A DNA stretch of 64,000 nucleotides from Neobacillus sp. OS1-2 (GTDB lineage: Bacteria > Bacillota > Bacilli > Bacillales > Cytobacillaceae): the NCBI RefSeq assembly GCF_030915505.1, contig NZ_CP133265.1, positions 2,694,001 through 2,758,000 on the forward strand, given 5' to 3'. The notes beneath the pieces are model-generated. The model worked only from the letters and a program-made list of their open reading frames with translations, was not told the DNA's origin and searched no databases. This document shows positions 44,105-53,120 of this stretch, piece after piece. How positions within the stretch are numbered: the first letter of the stretch is position 1; each line of letters starts with the position of its first letter. The position numbers and the translations under genes are program-made.

Positions 44105-44964
44105 GTGGAAATTTTGTGAAAAAATGCAGTATCCTATTCTTGTTTCTTACGATTCTCCTACTTCTACCGTTGGGGCTGTCGGTAAAAGCTCAAGACTTTG
44201 ATCGGAATCAGTATATATATGACTCCGCCGGATTGCTAACGACCGAAGAGGCGGCAGAACTTCAGAATTTGGCAAGTGAGCTGGGCAATGAGAGGGAGAC
44301 CGCTTTTATTATCCTCTCCTTAAATGGAACGGACGGAAAGGTCCTGAAACAATATGTGGAAGATTTCTATGATGAACAGGCTCCCGGGTTTGACCAACCA
44401 CATGGAAATACCGCAATCCTAGCCATTGACATGCAAGAACGGGATGTGTATTTGGCGGGGTTTAAAAAGGCGGAGCAGTATTTGGATGATGGGCGGCTTG
44501 ATCAGATTCGTGATTCCATTACGCCTGATTTATCTGCGGGCAATTATTATCAAGCATTTTCGGCCTTTTTAAATACTTCCTATGAATTTATGAGTGAAGA
44601 GCCGAGTTACAGTTCGGATGGATATTCAGGCAATGGTTCAGGTGGCAGTCCAGAGGGGTATATTGCCTACGATTCGGAGGGCAATCAGGAAAATATCCTT
44701 TTCCAATGGTGGTTTCAATTAATAGTCGCGCTTATCGTGGGCTGCACAGCTGTAGCGATTATGGCCTATCGATCCGGTGGCAGAGTCACAGTGAATGCCC
44801 GAACCTATATGGACAGCGATAAATCAAAAGTAGTTAGCAAGTATGATAACTTTGTCAATCAAACAGTGACTCGACAGAGAAAACCAGATAATCCGAAAAG
44901 TGGCGGTGGCGGCGGGATCACCGGTGGCGGCCACTCGCATAGCGGAAGCAGCGGTAAATTCTAG
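44101..44964 (+). CDS. ydjH: TPM-domain membrane protein (YdjH-like)
   Basis: 287 residues from GTG 44101, which overlaps the ydjG stop and has GGGGGGCGG upstream. A signal or anchor helix (ILFLFLTILLLLPLGLSV) precedes a TPM domain (IYDSAGLLTTEEAAELQNLA, and VYLAGFKKAEQYLDDGRLDQ). A second membrane helix lies near residue 200, and the tail is Gly/Ser-rich (GGGGGITGGGHSHSGSSGKF). TPM proteins act in envelope maintenance. This partner fits the PspA system. Confidence 0.85.
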   Translation: MSGNFVKKCSILFLFLTILLLLPLGLSVKAQDFDRNQYIYDSAGLLTTEEAAELQNLASELGNERETAFIILSLNGTDGKVLKQYVEDFYDEQAPGFDQPHGNTAILAIDMQERDVYLAGFKKAEQYLDDGRLDQIRDSITPDLSAGNYYQAFSAFLNTSYEFMSEEPSYSSDGYSGNGSGGSPEGYIAYDSEGNQENILFQWWFQLIVALIVGCTAVAIMAYRSGGRVTVNARTYMDSDKSKVVSKYDNFVNQTVTRQRKPDNPKSGGGGGITGGGHSHSGSSGKF

Positions 44965-45053
44965 CTAAGAAAAGCACAAGCGCCCTGGAGCTAGACAATT
45001 CTCTAGTTCAAAACATATAAATTCTGATATAAGTGGAAGGGAGTAATGAATCA

Positions 45054-46046
45054 ATGTCTTTTTTTAAAAATCAATTTGCAAATGTCGTAGAATGGCAAGA
45101 ATTTCGGGATGATATGATCTTCTATAAATGGAGCAATCGTGAAATCAAAAAAGGGAGCAGACTGATCATTCGGCCCGGTCAAGATGCCATATTTTTTAAC
45201 AATGGAAAAATTGAAGGGATATTTCGCGATGATGGAGAATACGATATCGAATCGCAAATCATTCCATTCTTATCAACCTTAAAGGGGTTCAAGTTTGGAT
45301 TCAATAGTGGGATGCGAGTAGAAGTACTGTTTGTGAACACCAAGGAGTTTGTGGTGAAATGGGGAACTCAAAATGCAATTAATATCCCCGCACCGGGACT
45401 CCCAGGCGGTATGCCAATTCGGGCAAATGGAACTTTTACATTTAAGGTAGATGATTATATTGCTTTAATTGATCAAATAGCCGGTGTGAAGGATCAATAT
45501 GTCGTGGAGGATGTAAAAATTCGCATTTCTTCTGTCCTTGACCAGCTCCTAATGAAATGGATTACAAAGGAAGGGAAGGATATGTTTAATCTTCAGGCCA
45601 ACTCCTTCGACATTTCCAAAGGAATCCAAGAGGATTTGGATATGCAGCTGCTAAAAAGCGGTATTACGATCACCGGATTTACCGTCATGAGTTTCAGCTA
45701 TCCAAAGGAGATTCAAGATAGGATCACCAAAAATGCTTCACACGGTATGGTTGGCAATATGGATCGGTACCAGCAAATCGAGTTGACAGATGGCATGGCC
45801 TCAGGGAAAATGAGCGGTGGCGGAGCGGCATCTGATATGGCCGGGATGATGATGGGGATGAATATCGCGGGGCAAATGATGAACAAAATGTCTCAGCAAA
45901 CCCCAAACCAGCCTGCACTATCTCCAAATATGGCACCTCCTGCTAATGCTGGTGACCAAAAGAGACCAAACTTTTGCCCAAATTGTGGAACCAAAACAGC
46001 CGGGGCCAACTTTTGTTCAAACTGTGGGCAAAAACTTACTTCCTAA
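45054..46046 (+). CDS. ydjI: SPFH-domain protein with C-terminal zinc ribbon (YdjI-like)
   Basis: About 330 residues from ATG 45054. A virion-core-like/SPFH domain runs from residue 1 to 230 (MSFFKNQFANVVEWQEF, SSVLDQLLMKWITKEGKDMF). A Met/Gly-rich segment follows, then a zinc ribbon FCPNCGTKTAGANFCSNCGQ. In B. subtilis YdjI recruits PspA to the membrane together with YdjG and YdjH. It is the last gene of the operon, and a terminator follows. Confidence 0.88.
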   Translation: MSFFKNQFANVVEWQEFRDDMIFYKWSNREIKKGSRLIIRPGQDAIFFNNGKIEGIFRDDGEYDIESQIIPFLSTLKGFKFGFNSGMRVEVLFVNTKEFVVKWGTQNAINIPAPGLPGGMPIRANGTFTFKVDDYIALIDQIAGVKDQYVVEDVKIRISSVLDQLLMKWITKEGKDMFNLQANSFDISKGIQEDLDMQLLKSGITITGFTVMSFSYPKEIQDRITKNASHGMVGNMDRYQQIELTDGMASGKMSGGGAASDMAGMMMGMNIAGQMMNKMSQQTPNQPALSPNMAPPANAGDQKRPNFCPNCGTKTAGANFCSNCGQKLTS

Positions 46047-46092
46047 TTTCAACTACATGATCATTAACTCAATAAATAGCATAGAAAAACGT

Positions 46093-46120
46093 CTAGGGTT
46101 TATATTACCCTAGCTTTTTT
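46093..46120 (+). terminator. Terminator of the pspA operon
   Basis: CTAGGGT and ACCCTAG pair around TTATATT-like loop sequence and are followed by C and six T. Confidence 0.85.
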
Positions 46121-46208
46121 GTTTTGAATTGGCTGTTGCTATTACTCACATTTAAACTTCTAAAAACGTACTAATGAGGCGTGAAATTACATTTTGTTCG
46201 TAAGTTAA

Positions 46209-46250
46209 TCTGATTTATCGGCGAATTTTCCAATATATCAGCGAATCTAA
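46209..46250. repeat. Two short ATCGGCGAA/ATCAGCGAA repeats
   Basis: ATCGGCGAA and ATCAGCGAA recur 20 bp apart in the gap 46121-46363. They resemble a minimal version of the 21-bp GCGAA-containing arrays elsewhere in the window. Nothing else is seen in this gap. Confidence 0.4.
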
Positions 46251-46363
46251 AAAGCAAACCATGTCCCTTCAGTTAAAGTTCCTAAAGCTTCAAACTAATC
46301 AATGAATACTCATTCAGTCTATGTTAATATTTAACAAAGGGATGGTTAGAGGGGGGACGCTTA

Positions 46364-47194
46364 ATGTTTGTAAAAAAGAATTTCAAACAGCAGACGATAA
46401 ATGGAGTCCAAATGGGGAACGGTACGGTAGCACTGCAAGGGGTAAAATTAAATGTTCATTGCTTTGTTGTGGACGGGGTATTAATTGATACGGGGGCAAA
46501 GTCATTAGAAAAGGACTTTAAGCCATTTTTTAACCAACAAGATATAGATCAGGTGGTCATCACACATTTTCATGAGGATCATACAGGCTGTGCAGCGTTT
46601 TTACAGAAAGAGATGCACCTGCCTATTTATATGAGTGATATAATGATTGAATATTGTGAAAACAGGGCAGACTATCCAATGTATCGAAAAATATTTTGGG
46701 GGAAGCGAAGCCCCTTTCAGGCGAAGGCAATTGGAAAAACCTTTTTATCCCGCCATGCAACATGGGACGTGATTGAAACACCTGGTCATGCTATCGATCA
46801 TTTGGCGTTTTTAAACCATGAAACCGGTCAACTTTTTACCGGTGATTTGTATTGCCAGGAAAAGACAAAGGTCGTTTTACGTGAAGAAGACATTCCCACC
46901 ATTATTCAATCCTTAAAGAAAGTGTTAACCTATAATTTCGAAGAAGTGTTTTGTTGCCACGCTGGCTATTTAGAGGATGGACGTGCTGCATTACAAAGAA
47001 AGTTAGATTATTTGTTAGATCTTCAAGGGAAAATTATCAAGTTCCACCAAGATGGATTGCCGCCAAGTCAAATCAAAAACACTCTCTTTCCAAAGAAATA
47101 TCCCATCGTCTTCTTTTCAAAAGGGGAATGGGATTCTGTTCACATTATTAATTCAATTATTCAAGAACATATGAAAAATTCATTTTCGGTTTAA
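46364..47194 (+). CDS. MBL-fold metallo-hydrolase
   Basis: 276 residues. Metal ligands are in ITHFHEDHTGCAAF (HxHxDH), ETPGHAIDHLAF, LFTGDLYC and a late CCHAGYLEDGRAAL. The N-terminal GVKLNVHCFVVDGVLIDTGA is typical of glyoxalase-II-like MBL enzymes. The substrate is unknown. AGAGGGGGGACGC precedes the ATG. Confidence 0.88.
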   Translation: MFVKKNFKQQTINGVQMGNGTVALQGVKLNVHCFVVDGVLIDTGAKSLEKDFKPFFNQQDIDQVVITHFHEDHTGCAAFLQKEMHLPIYMSDIMIEYCENRADYPMYRKIFWGKRSPFQAKAIGKTFLSRHATWDVIETPGHAIDHLAFLNHETGQLFTGDLYCQEKTKVVLREEDIPTIIQSLKKVLTYNFEEVFCCHAGYLEDGRAALQRKLDYLLDLQGKIIKFHQDGLPPSQIKNTLFPKKYPIVFFSKGEWDSVHIINSIIQEHMKNSFSV

Positions 47195-47242
47195 CGTGGA
47201 AGAAGTGGGTATATAAGAATATGGTTTGGGAGCTGAGATTAA

Positions 47243-47920
47243 TTGAAGAATTACCTGATTTATACATACGACGAAGCCATTGAGGTAATTGAGGAAATTG
47301 GCTTGTTACCATTGGCAAAGTTAGTACCTAATTATCCTTCGTTAGATAGTATTACTTCAAAGGATCATTGGTATAGTGGTTCAGAATTGGATCCGTGGAT
47401 GTGGCATGTCGAATTCGCAGTTGATGGAGTAGCGGCATACGGAAAGTTTATCAAGAAAAAATCTGTTTTAATTTCACGTAAGATCCTTCCGTTAGTTAGG
47501 ATAATTTTGGGCTCAGCGCAACCGTTGGAAAAACGATATGATGATGGAATGGTTTCAAGGGAAGCCTTAGAACTGTACAGGCATATTCATGAGGAACCGG
47601 GCATTGATACTAGGCTGTTAAGGGCCAAAGCAGGAATGAAGGATAAAGAAAAGAAAAAGCCATTTGATAATGCGTTGCTGGAATTACAAGGATCCATGGA
47701 TATTGTTGTATCTGGGACGAAGGCAAAAACCAACAAATTGGGTGAAAAAAATGGCTGGAGCAGCACGTCATTTGAGACAATGGAATATTGGACGGAAAAT
47801 AATGATGTAAAGGCACTAAGCATGGATATAGAAGAAGCCAAAATGGAACTTAAAGAGCACTTCTCACGAATCTGCAGCCCGGAATCCATAAAAGGATGGG
47901 AAAAGATATTTAAGTTTTAA
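47243..47920 (+). CDS. AlkZ-related winged-helix protein
   Basis: 225 residues from TTG 47243. WYSGSELDPWMWHVEFAVDG lies near residue 45, and REALELYRHIHEEPGIDTRL resembles the winged-helix pattern of the HTH_42/AlkZ DNA glycosylase family. LLELQGSMDIVVSGTKAK continues it. The AlkZ catalytic QxQ pair is not evident, so glycosylase activity is doubtful. It is followed by a terminator with a long loop at 47942-47998. Confidence 0.6.
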   Translation: MKNYLIYTYDEAIEVIEEIGLLPLAKLVPNYPSLDSITSKDHWYSGSELDPWMWHVEFAVDGVAAYGKFIKKKSVLISRKILPLVRIILGSAQPLEKRYDDGMVSREALELYRHIHEEPGIDTRLLRAKAGMKDKEKKKPFDNALLELQGSMDIVVSGTKAKTNKLGEKNGWSSTSFETMEYWTENNDVKALSMDIEEAKMELKEHFSRICSPESIKGWEKIFKF

Positions 47921-47941
47921 CTTTTTTAAATAAAATCAGAA

Positions 47942-47998
47942 AAAAACGGGCTATCGAGGCAAATGATCTATATTTGTATCGTGATGGTGCCCGTTTTT
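47942..47998 (+). terminator. Long-loop terminator after the AlkZ-like gene
   Basis: AAAAACGGGC and GCCCGTTTTT form a 10-bp stem closing about 37 bases. Inner pairing of CAAAT with ATTTG shortens the loop. Confidence 0.7.
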
Positions 47999-48033
47999 CT
48001 TTGGAAATTGGCCGCTATTTGGGGTGGTTTTGT

Positions 48034-48133
48034 TTTATTTGCGAAAGTAAGCCGTTTATTTGCGAAACCAATGGATTTGTTTGCGAAACCGGGTAGTTTG
48101 TTTGCGAAACTACCCGATTTGTTTGCGAACCTG
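48034..48133. repeat. 21-bp tandem array (copy A) downstream of the NERD gene
   Basis: Five units start at 48034, 48055, 48076, 48097 and 48118, each TTT(A/G)TTTGCGAAAC plus seven variable bases. The array ends 4 bp from the NERD gene stop. It is near-identical, unit by unit, to the array at 49231-49336, on the other side of the NERD gene. Confidence 0.9.
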
Positions 48134-48137
48134 AATT

Positions 48138-49118
48138 TTACCAAGGAATAGTATCGGGAGAATATGAACGATTCTTTTTTTCACCGGAACTGGTAAGTCC
48201 TGCGGATCGCAGATGCCTCCCTGCTGCATCGACAGATGTTATATGCGCAAAGGCTCGAAACTCGTGGTTTGTTATTTTGGAATCAAAGAGCAAAAAATAA
48301 TCCAGGAGCGCCCTATCTAGTGCATCATTAGCAAAGGTATTACAGGATGGGCAGTACCATTTTCTCTTTTTGCGGACAATCGGAAGATAATCACATGAAG
48401 GACAATGAGGACCGGTCCTTAATTCGCTCCTTTTAATACCACATCTTTCTAATACATGGATTGTTGGCGGAGTATTCTTTTTAACTAGGAGTTTACATAA
48501 CTTTCGGAGCTCTTTTTCGGTGAGGAATTCATTTGTGTACATTTTCTCAAACATATCAATCTTTTTCAGGAGATTATGAGATTTGCAGACTCGTTTCTTC
48601 ACTTCGGAGTTGTTCCCATTGTAGGAAATAACAGCATATGGATTACTAATGACAACTAAGTAATCAACTGGAACAGGAGGGAAATTATATTTTGATAGAA
48701 ACTCCTGGATGCAGGCTTTATGCATCTCAGCCTGCGCGATGGGATCTGTGTAGCCTTTATCATTTCCATCAATCGTTTGAAAAAATTGCTCATTTTCTAA
48801 ATCAAATTTTAACGTTCCTGTCATATTTTTAGTTTCTAGGATAAGGGCGAGTTTAGGTGTAAGGAGAATCGTATCGTTTTGGCAGTTATATTTTCCGAAA
48901 GGAAGGTTTAAATCGTGGAAAATCATATAGTCTTTTTCAGGTAGTCGGCATAAATAGTAGTCTAGGGACTCTTCTCCTTGGTATCCGGCCTGCCTTCTAG
49001 CAAGTTCCTTCGTAATTTGCGACCGCTTATCATGATTTTTGGGAAGCCGACGCAATAGAGCCAACAAAATCAAGATAATTAATGGGACTTTCCGTGCCTT
49101 GATAATCAAAATAATCAC
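48138..49118 (-). CDS. NERD-domain protein with C-terminal zinc ribbon
   Basis: 326 residues. An N-terminal membrane helix (VPLIILILLALL) precedes the nuclease-related domain. ARRQAGYQGEESLDYYL, YMIFHDLNLPFG and LALILETKNMTGTL carry the restriction-endonuclease-like core (Asp and ExK). A four-Cys zinc ribbon follows (CPSCDYL..WYCPSCNTF), then a helical tail. NERD proteins are thought to process DNA, but the function is not known. The gene is bracketed by two copies of a 21-bp repeat array. Confidence 0.85.
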   Translation of the reverse strand: MIILIIKARKVPLIILILLALLRRLPKNHDKRSQITKELARRQAGYQGEESLDYYLCRLPEKDYMIFHDLNLPFGKYNCQNDTILLTPKLALILETKNMTGTLKFDLENEQFFQTIDGNDKGYTDPIAQAEMHKACIQEFLSKYNFPPVPVDYLVVISNPYAVISYNGNNSEVKKRVCKSHNLLKKIDMFEKMYTNEFLTEKELRKLCKLLVKKNTPPTIHVLERCGIKRSELRTGPHCPSCDYLPIVRKKRKWYCPSCNTFANDALDRALLDYFLLFDSKITNHEFRAFAHITSVDAAGRHLRSAGLTSSGEKKNRSYSPDTIPW

Positions 49119-49230
49119 TCCTTGTAGTTACTATCTACTAATTCTCATTTAGCGTGGTAAAATCCTGCAGAATTTGTAGAAAAATATCATTCATTTGTTA
49201 CGAGATATTTGAAACTTTAGAGTAGAAAAT

Positions 49231-49336
49231 TTTATTTGCGAAAGTAAGCCGTTTATTTGCGAAACCAATGGATTTGTTTGCGAAACCGGGCCGTTTGTTT
49301 GCGAAACTACCCCATTTGTTTGCGGAAACCAAACCA
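49231..49336. repeat. 21-bp tandem array (copy B) upstream of the ABC exporter gene
   Basis: Five units start at 49231 and every 21 bp after. Unit order and variable bases match the array at 48034-48133, with a few substitutions. The copies are more alike unit-for-unit than units are within one array, so one array was copied as a block. Confidence 0.9.
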
Positions 49337-49427
49337 AGTTAGAGAAATTTTGCGGCAGTTCATACTAAATTCATACATTTTTAATATAATCCGAATGGAG
49401 CAATGGATACTGAAAGGATGTATAGAT

Positions 49428-51176
49428 ATGTCAAAAGAAAAACCCGAAAAAGGGTGGCGTCAATTTATTCGATTAGTGCAACAAACCAAGCCATCAAAAC
49501 TACTGATTGCGATTGCTTTATTACTAAGTGTCAGTACAACTTTAGTTGGACTTTCCGTTCCACTATTTACGAAAAACCTGATTAATGATTTTTCAATAAG
49601 CTCTTTAAGTCCAGGGAAAATTATTCTTCTTGCTGGAGCTCTTTTGATTCAGGCTGCGGCCAGCGGGATATCGATCTACCTCCTCAATCACATCGGACAA
49701 TCGGTGGTTGCCGGTATTAGAGAACGTCTATGGAAGAAGCTTCTCACCTTACCAATCCCTTATTTTGATGAGCATCAATCAGGTGAAACGGTCAGCCGCG
49801 TGACAAATGATACAGGAGTTGTAAGAGGTTTAATTACGGAACACCTCACTAATTTCCTTTCTGGAACGATATCTATTATTGGTTCCATTATTGTCATGTT
49901 TGTAATGGATTGGAAAATGACCATGTTAATGCTGATCGCCATCCCACTTTCTGCAGTGATATTAATGGTATTAGGTAGAAAAATGCATCTAGTGTCGAAG
50001 GGTCTTCAGGACGAGACGGCAAAGTTCACTTCTGTCATCCAACAAGTATTATCGGAAATCCGGCTCGTGAAGACCTCGAATGCAGAGCCAATGGAGTATG
50101 AGAATGGAAAAAGGGGAATAACAAAATTGTTTCAATATGGGCTAAAAGAGGCGAAGATTCAAGCATTACTTGGTCCGCTAATGGGAATAGTCATTATGAT
50201 TTTACTCGTTACCATATTGGGATATGGAGGAATGAGCGTTTCCTCTGGGGCTTTAACCGCAGGGGATTTAGTCGCCTTTATTATGTATCTTTTCCAAATC
50301 GTTATGCCAATGGGGCAATTAGCGGCATTTTTTACTCAATTTCAAAAAGCCACTGGTGCAACGGAACGAATTATTTCAATCATGGATTCGACGGAAGAAC
50401 AGGATGATTCCAAACCAGATGTAAAAAATATGAATCAACTCATTACCGTGAAGCAATTAGATTTTTCCTATCAAAACGGAGAAAAGATTCTGCACGATAT
50501 CAACTTTTCGATAGAAGCTGGAAAGGTGACAGCGATTGTTGGCCCAAGTGGAAGTGGTAAAACGACTCTCTTTTCTTTATTGGAGCGTTTCTACCAACCA
50601 AATCAGGGAACGATTCTTCTTGGGAAAGAGTCCATTGATCATTTTTCGCTAGCTTCATGGAGAAGTCATATTGGCTATGTTTCACAGGAAAGTCCGATTA
50701 TTTCCGGAACTATACGTGATAATATTTGTTATGGAATGAAAGCTGCCGTCGAAGATGAAGAGATCGCTCGTGTAGCGAAAATGGCTTATGCCGATCAATT
50801 TATTTCTGAGCTGCCGAGTGGATATGATACCGAAGTCGGTGAACGTGGAATCAAATTGTCGGGTGGTCAAAGGCAGAGAATCGCCATTGCGCGTGCCTTT
50901 TTGAGGAATCCTCAAATTCTTATGTTAGACGAAGCAACCTCTAGCCTTGATAGCAAATCAGAGCTTGTTGTTCAACAGGCATTGCAGAATTTAATGAAGG
51001 GAAGAACAACATTAATCATTGCCCATCGTCTTTCGACTGTGATTGATTCTGACCAAATCATCTTCCTTGAAAAAGGGGAAATTACGGGGAGCGGGACACA
51101 TGAGCAACTTGTCCAAACACACTCCCTGTATCGACAATTTGCGGAACAGCAATTACGTAGGGCTGAACTTGCTTAA
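49428..51176 (+). CDS. ABC-type multidrug exporter, half-transporter (BmrA-like)
   Basis: About 582 residues from ATG 49428 (GAAAGGA upstream). The frame extends back to 49257 only through repeat DNA. Six membrane helices occupy residues 20-320, then the ATPase: Walker A GPSGSGKTTLFSLLERF, signature LSGGQRQRIAIARA, Walker B ILMLDEATSSLD and the H-loop IIAHRLSTV. It acts as a homodimer, pumping drugs or lipids outward, like B. subtilis BmrA. The two-component genes follow 22 bp later and may report on the same stress. Confidence 0.92.
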   Translation: MSKEKPEKGWRQFIRLVQQTKPSKLLIAIALLLSVSTTLVGLSVPLFTKNLINDFSISSLSPGKIILLAGALLIQAAASGISIYLLNHIGQSVVAGIRERLWKKLLTLPIPYFDEHQSGETVSRVTNDTGVVRGLITEHLTNFLSGTISIIGSIIVMFVMDWKMTMLMLIAIPLSAVILMVLGRKMHLVSKGLQDETAKFTSVIQQVLSEIRLVKTSNAEPMEYENGKRGITKLFQYGLKEAKIQALLGPLMGIVIMILLVTILGYGGMSVSSGALTAGDLVAFIMYLFQIVMPMGQLAAFFTQFQKATGATERIISIMDSTEEQDDSKPDVKNMNQLITVKQLDFSYQNGEKILHDINFSIEAGKVTAIVGPSGSGKTTLFSLLERFYQPNQGTILLGKESIDHFSLASWRSHIGYVSQESPIISGTIRDNICYGMKAAVEDEEIARVAKMAYADQFISELPSGYDTEVGERGIKLSGGQRQRIAIARAFLRNPQILMLDEATSSLDSKSELVVQQALQNLMKGRTTLIIAHRLSTVIDSDQIIFLEKGEITGSGTHEQLVQTHSLYRQFAEQQLRRAELA

Positions 51177-51198
51177 TCAATTGAAAGGATGAGAATAA

Positions 51199-51873
51199 AT
51201 GACGAAGGTACTGATCGTTGACGATGACTCCCACATTCGCGAGCTTGTCCTTCTTTTTTTAAAAAAGGAAGGATTTGAACTTTACGAAGCTTCGGACGGA
51301 TTAAAGGCATTGGAATTGATGGAGAAAACAAAGATGGATTTGGTAATCATTGATATTATGATGCCCAATATGGATGGTTGGGAACTATGTCGGGAGATAA
51401 GAGTTTTTAGTGATATTCCGATCTTAATGTTAACCGCTATGGGTGAAACGCCCCAAAAGGTTAAGGGCTTTGACCTTGGAGCAGATGATTATCTAGTAAA
51501 ACCATTTGAGCCGATTGAATTAGTAGTGCGAGTTAAAGCATTACTAAAAAGGTATAACTTGAATGTCTCACAAATAATTAACATAGATGGCTTCAAGCTG
51601 AATCGGAGAACACATGAAATGTCTTATGGAGAGCAGGAATTCACGATTCCATTGAAGGAATTTGAGCTTTTATTTAAATTGGCTAGTTATCCAGGAAAGA
51701 CATTTTCTAGAGAAATGCTCATTGAAGATATTTGGGGTTATGATTATGATGGTGACGAACGTACTGTGGATGTCCATATTAAAAGGGTGAGGGAGCGATT
51801 CCCTGACACCTGGGCCCCTTTTCGGATTCAAACGGTATGGGGGTTAGGGTATCGACTTGAGGTGAAACCGTGA
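51199..51873 (+). CDS. OmpR-family response regulator
   Basis: 224 residues. The receiver domain has DDDSH acidic residues, the phospho-acceptor Asp in IIDIMMPNMDG near residue 53, Thr in LMLTAMG and Lys in VKPFEP. The C-terminal winged helix ends with IWGYDYDGDERTVDVHIKRV, close to HssR-type regulators. It is preceded by AAAGGATGAG and overlaps the kinase gene by 4 bp (GTGA/ATGA type). Confidence 0.93.
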   Translation: MTKVLIVDDDSHIRELVLLFLKKEGFELYEASDGLKALELMEKTKMDLVIIDIMMPNMDGWELCREIRVFSDIPILMLTAMGETPQKVKGFDLGADDYLVKPFEPIELVVRVKALLKRYNLNVSQIINIDGFKLNRRTHEMSYGEQEFTIPLKEFELLFKLASYPGKTFSREMLIEDIWGYDYDGDERTVDVHIKRVRERFPDTWAPFRIQTVWGLGYRLEVKP

Positions 51874-52910
51874 TGAAGGGGAGCCTTGTTAGACATTTAT
51901 TTGGTATTTTCATCTTTTTAACTATGATGATAGTAAGTTTTTCAATCGCCTATTTAGTTAAGACTATTTTTTATCAGAAATTTCATTTGCATTTATCTCA
52001 TTATATTCAGTATTTAGGAACAACCATTCTAGGCTTTTTTATTTTTGTTTGTATTGGATATAGTTTTGGTAAAATCATTCGTTCTAGGCAACGCAACCAC
52101 TTTAAGGAAATCATCGATGCTTTGCGAAAAATTGCGAAAGGCGACTTTAATATTCAGTTGCAAACATTGAAAAGAGAGGATCCCTTCACTACATTAATTG
52201 ATCATATCAATCATATGGCAAAGCAATTGAAGGAAATGGAAGCAATGCGACAAGAGTTTATTTCAAATGTTTCTCATGAAATTCAGTCCCCGTTAACGTC
52301 AATAGGTGGTTTTGCCAAAGCCCTTCAATATGATGAATTGACGAATGAGGAACGAAGCCACTATCTTAGTATTATTGAAACTGAAACGTACCGATTATCG
52401 AAATTAAGTGATAATCTGCTAAAGCTAACATCCCTGGAATCTGAGCATCATCCATTTGAGCGGAAAAACTATCGATTAGACCAACAAATCAGAAATATTA
52501 TTTTGGCATGTGAACCTAATTGGATGGAAAAAGAAATAGAGATCGATGTATCATTGGAGAAAGTCCACATCTTAGCGGACGAGGACTTAATGAGCCAAGT
52601 ATGGACAAATTTAATCCATAATAGTATTAAATTTACGCCTAATTTAGGAAAAATTCGTGTCCGGCTTAAAAATATTGATGGTAAGGCAATGATAAAAATA
52701 TCTGATACAGGGATTGGTATTTCTAAAAAAGATCAAGTCCACATATTCGAACGGTTTTTTAAAGCGGATAAGGCGCGGGAGCGATCGAGAGGCGGGAGTG
52801 GTCTAGGGCTTTCTATTGTGAAAAAGATCATTGAGATGCATGATGGGGCGATTTACGTTGAAAGTGAAATAGAGAAGGGAACGACATTTACTATCTTCAT
52901 CCCAGTTTGA
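51870..52910 (+). CDS. Sensor histidine kinase
   Basis: 346 residues. Two N-terminal membrane helices have only a very short outside loop between them (FHLHLSHYI), so it is an intramembrane-sensing type. A HAMP domain (RKIAKGDFNIQL) follows, then the H-box FISNVSHEIQSPLTSIGGFA, the N-box LMSQVWTNLIHNSIKFTPN, and G boxes DTGIGIS and GGSGLGLSIV. It pairs with the regulator upstream and may sense the substrates or damage handled by the ABC exporter. A terminator follows. Confidence 0.92.
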   Translation: MMKGSLVRHLFGIFIFLTMMIVSFSIAYLVKTIFYQKFHLHLSHYIQYLGTTILGFFIFVCIGYSFGKIIRSRQRNHFKEIIDALRKIAKGDFNIQLQTLKREDPFTTLIDHINHMAKQLKEMEAMRQEFISNVSHEIQSPLTSIGGFAKALQYDELTNEERSHYLSIIETETYRLSKLSDNLLKLTSLESEHHPFERKNYRLDQQIRNIILACEPNWMEKEIEIDVSLEKVHILADEDLMSQVWTNLIHNSIKFTPNLGKIRVRLKNIDGKAMIKISDTGIGISKKDQVHIFERFFKADKARERSRGGSGLGLSIVKKIIEMHDGAIYVESEIEKGTTFTIFIPV

Positions 52911-52915
52911 TTAGT

Positions 52916-52946
52916 GGAAATCCCATGAGCGGGATTTCCTTTTTTG
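52916..52946 (+). terminator. Terminator after the exporter/two-component operon
   Basis: GGAAATCCC and GGGATTTCC pair around ATGAGC and are followed by seven T. Confidence 0.9.
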
Positions 52947-53120
52947 TTCTTTTCAGGAAGGAACTAGGACCTATGAAGAAGGTCCACTTTTATGTCAGGA
53001 ATAATTTAAAAAAAACATGAAAAATTGGCATAGAAGGATTAAAAGGAGAAATATAATGAAGGTAAACTTAGTTAATTAAATTTATAAAGATTTTCGTATT
53101 CCGAAAAGGTGAGGATAGTT

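Noticed and set aside
47963..48151. Plus-strand frame reading LFAKP repeats
   Set aside because: A product of the 21-bp array. No start signal, and it runs through a terminator and into the convergent NERD gene.
49257..49427. Longer N terminus for the ABC exporter starting at 49257
   Set aside because: The extra codons are the 21-bp repeat array. ATG 49428 has a proper ribosome binding site and begins the family-typical N terminus.
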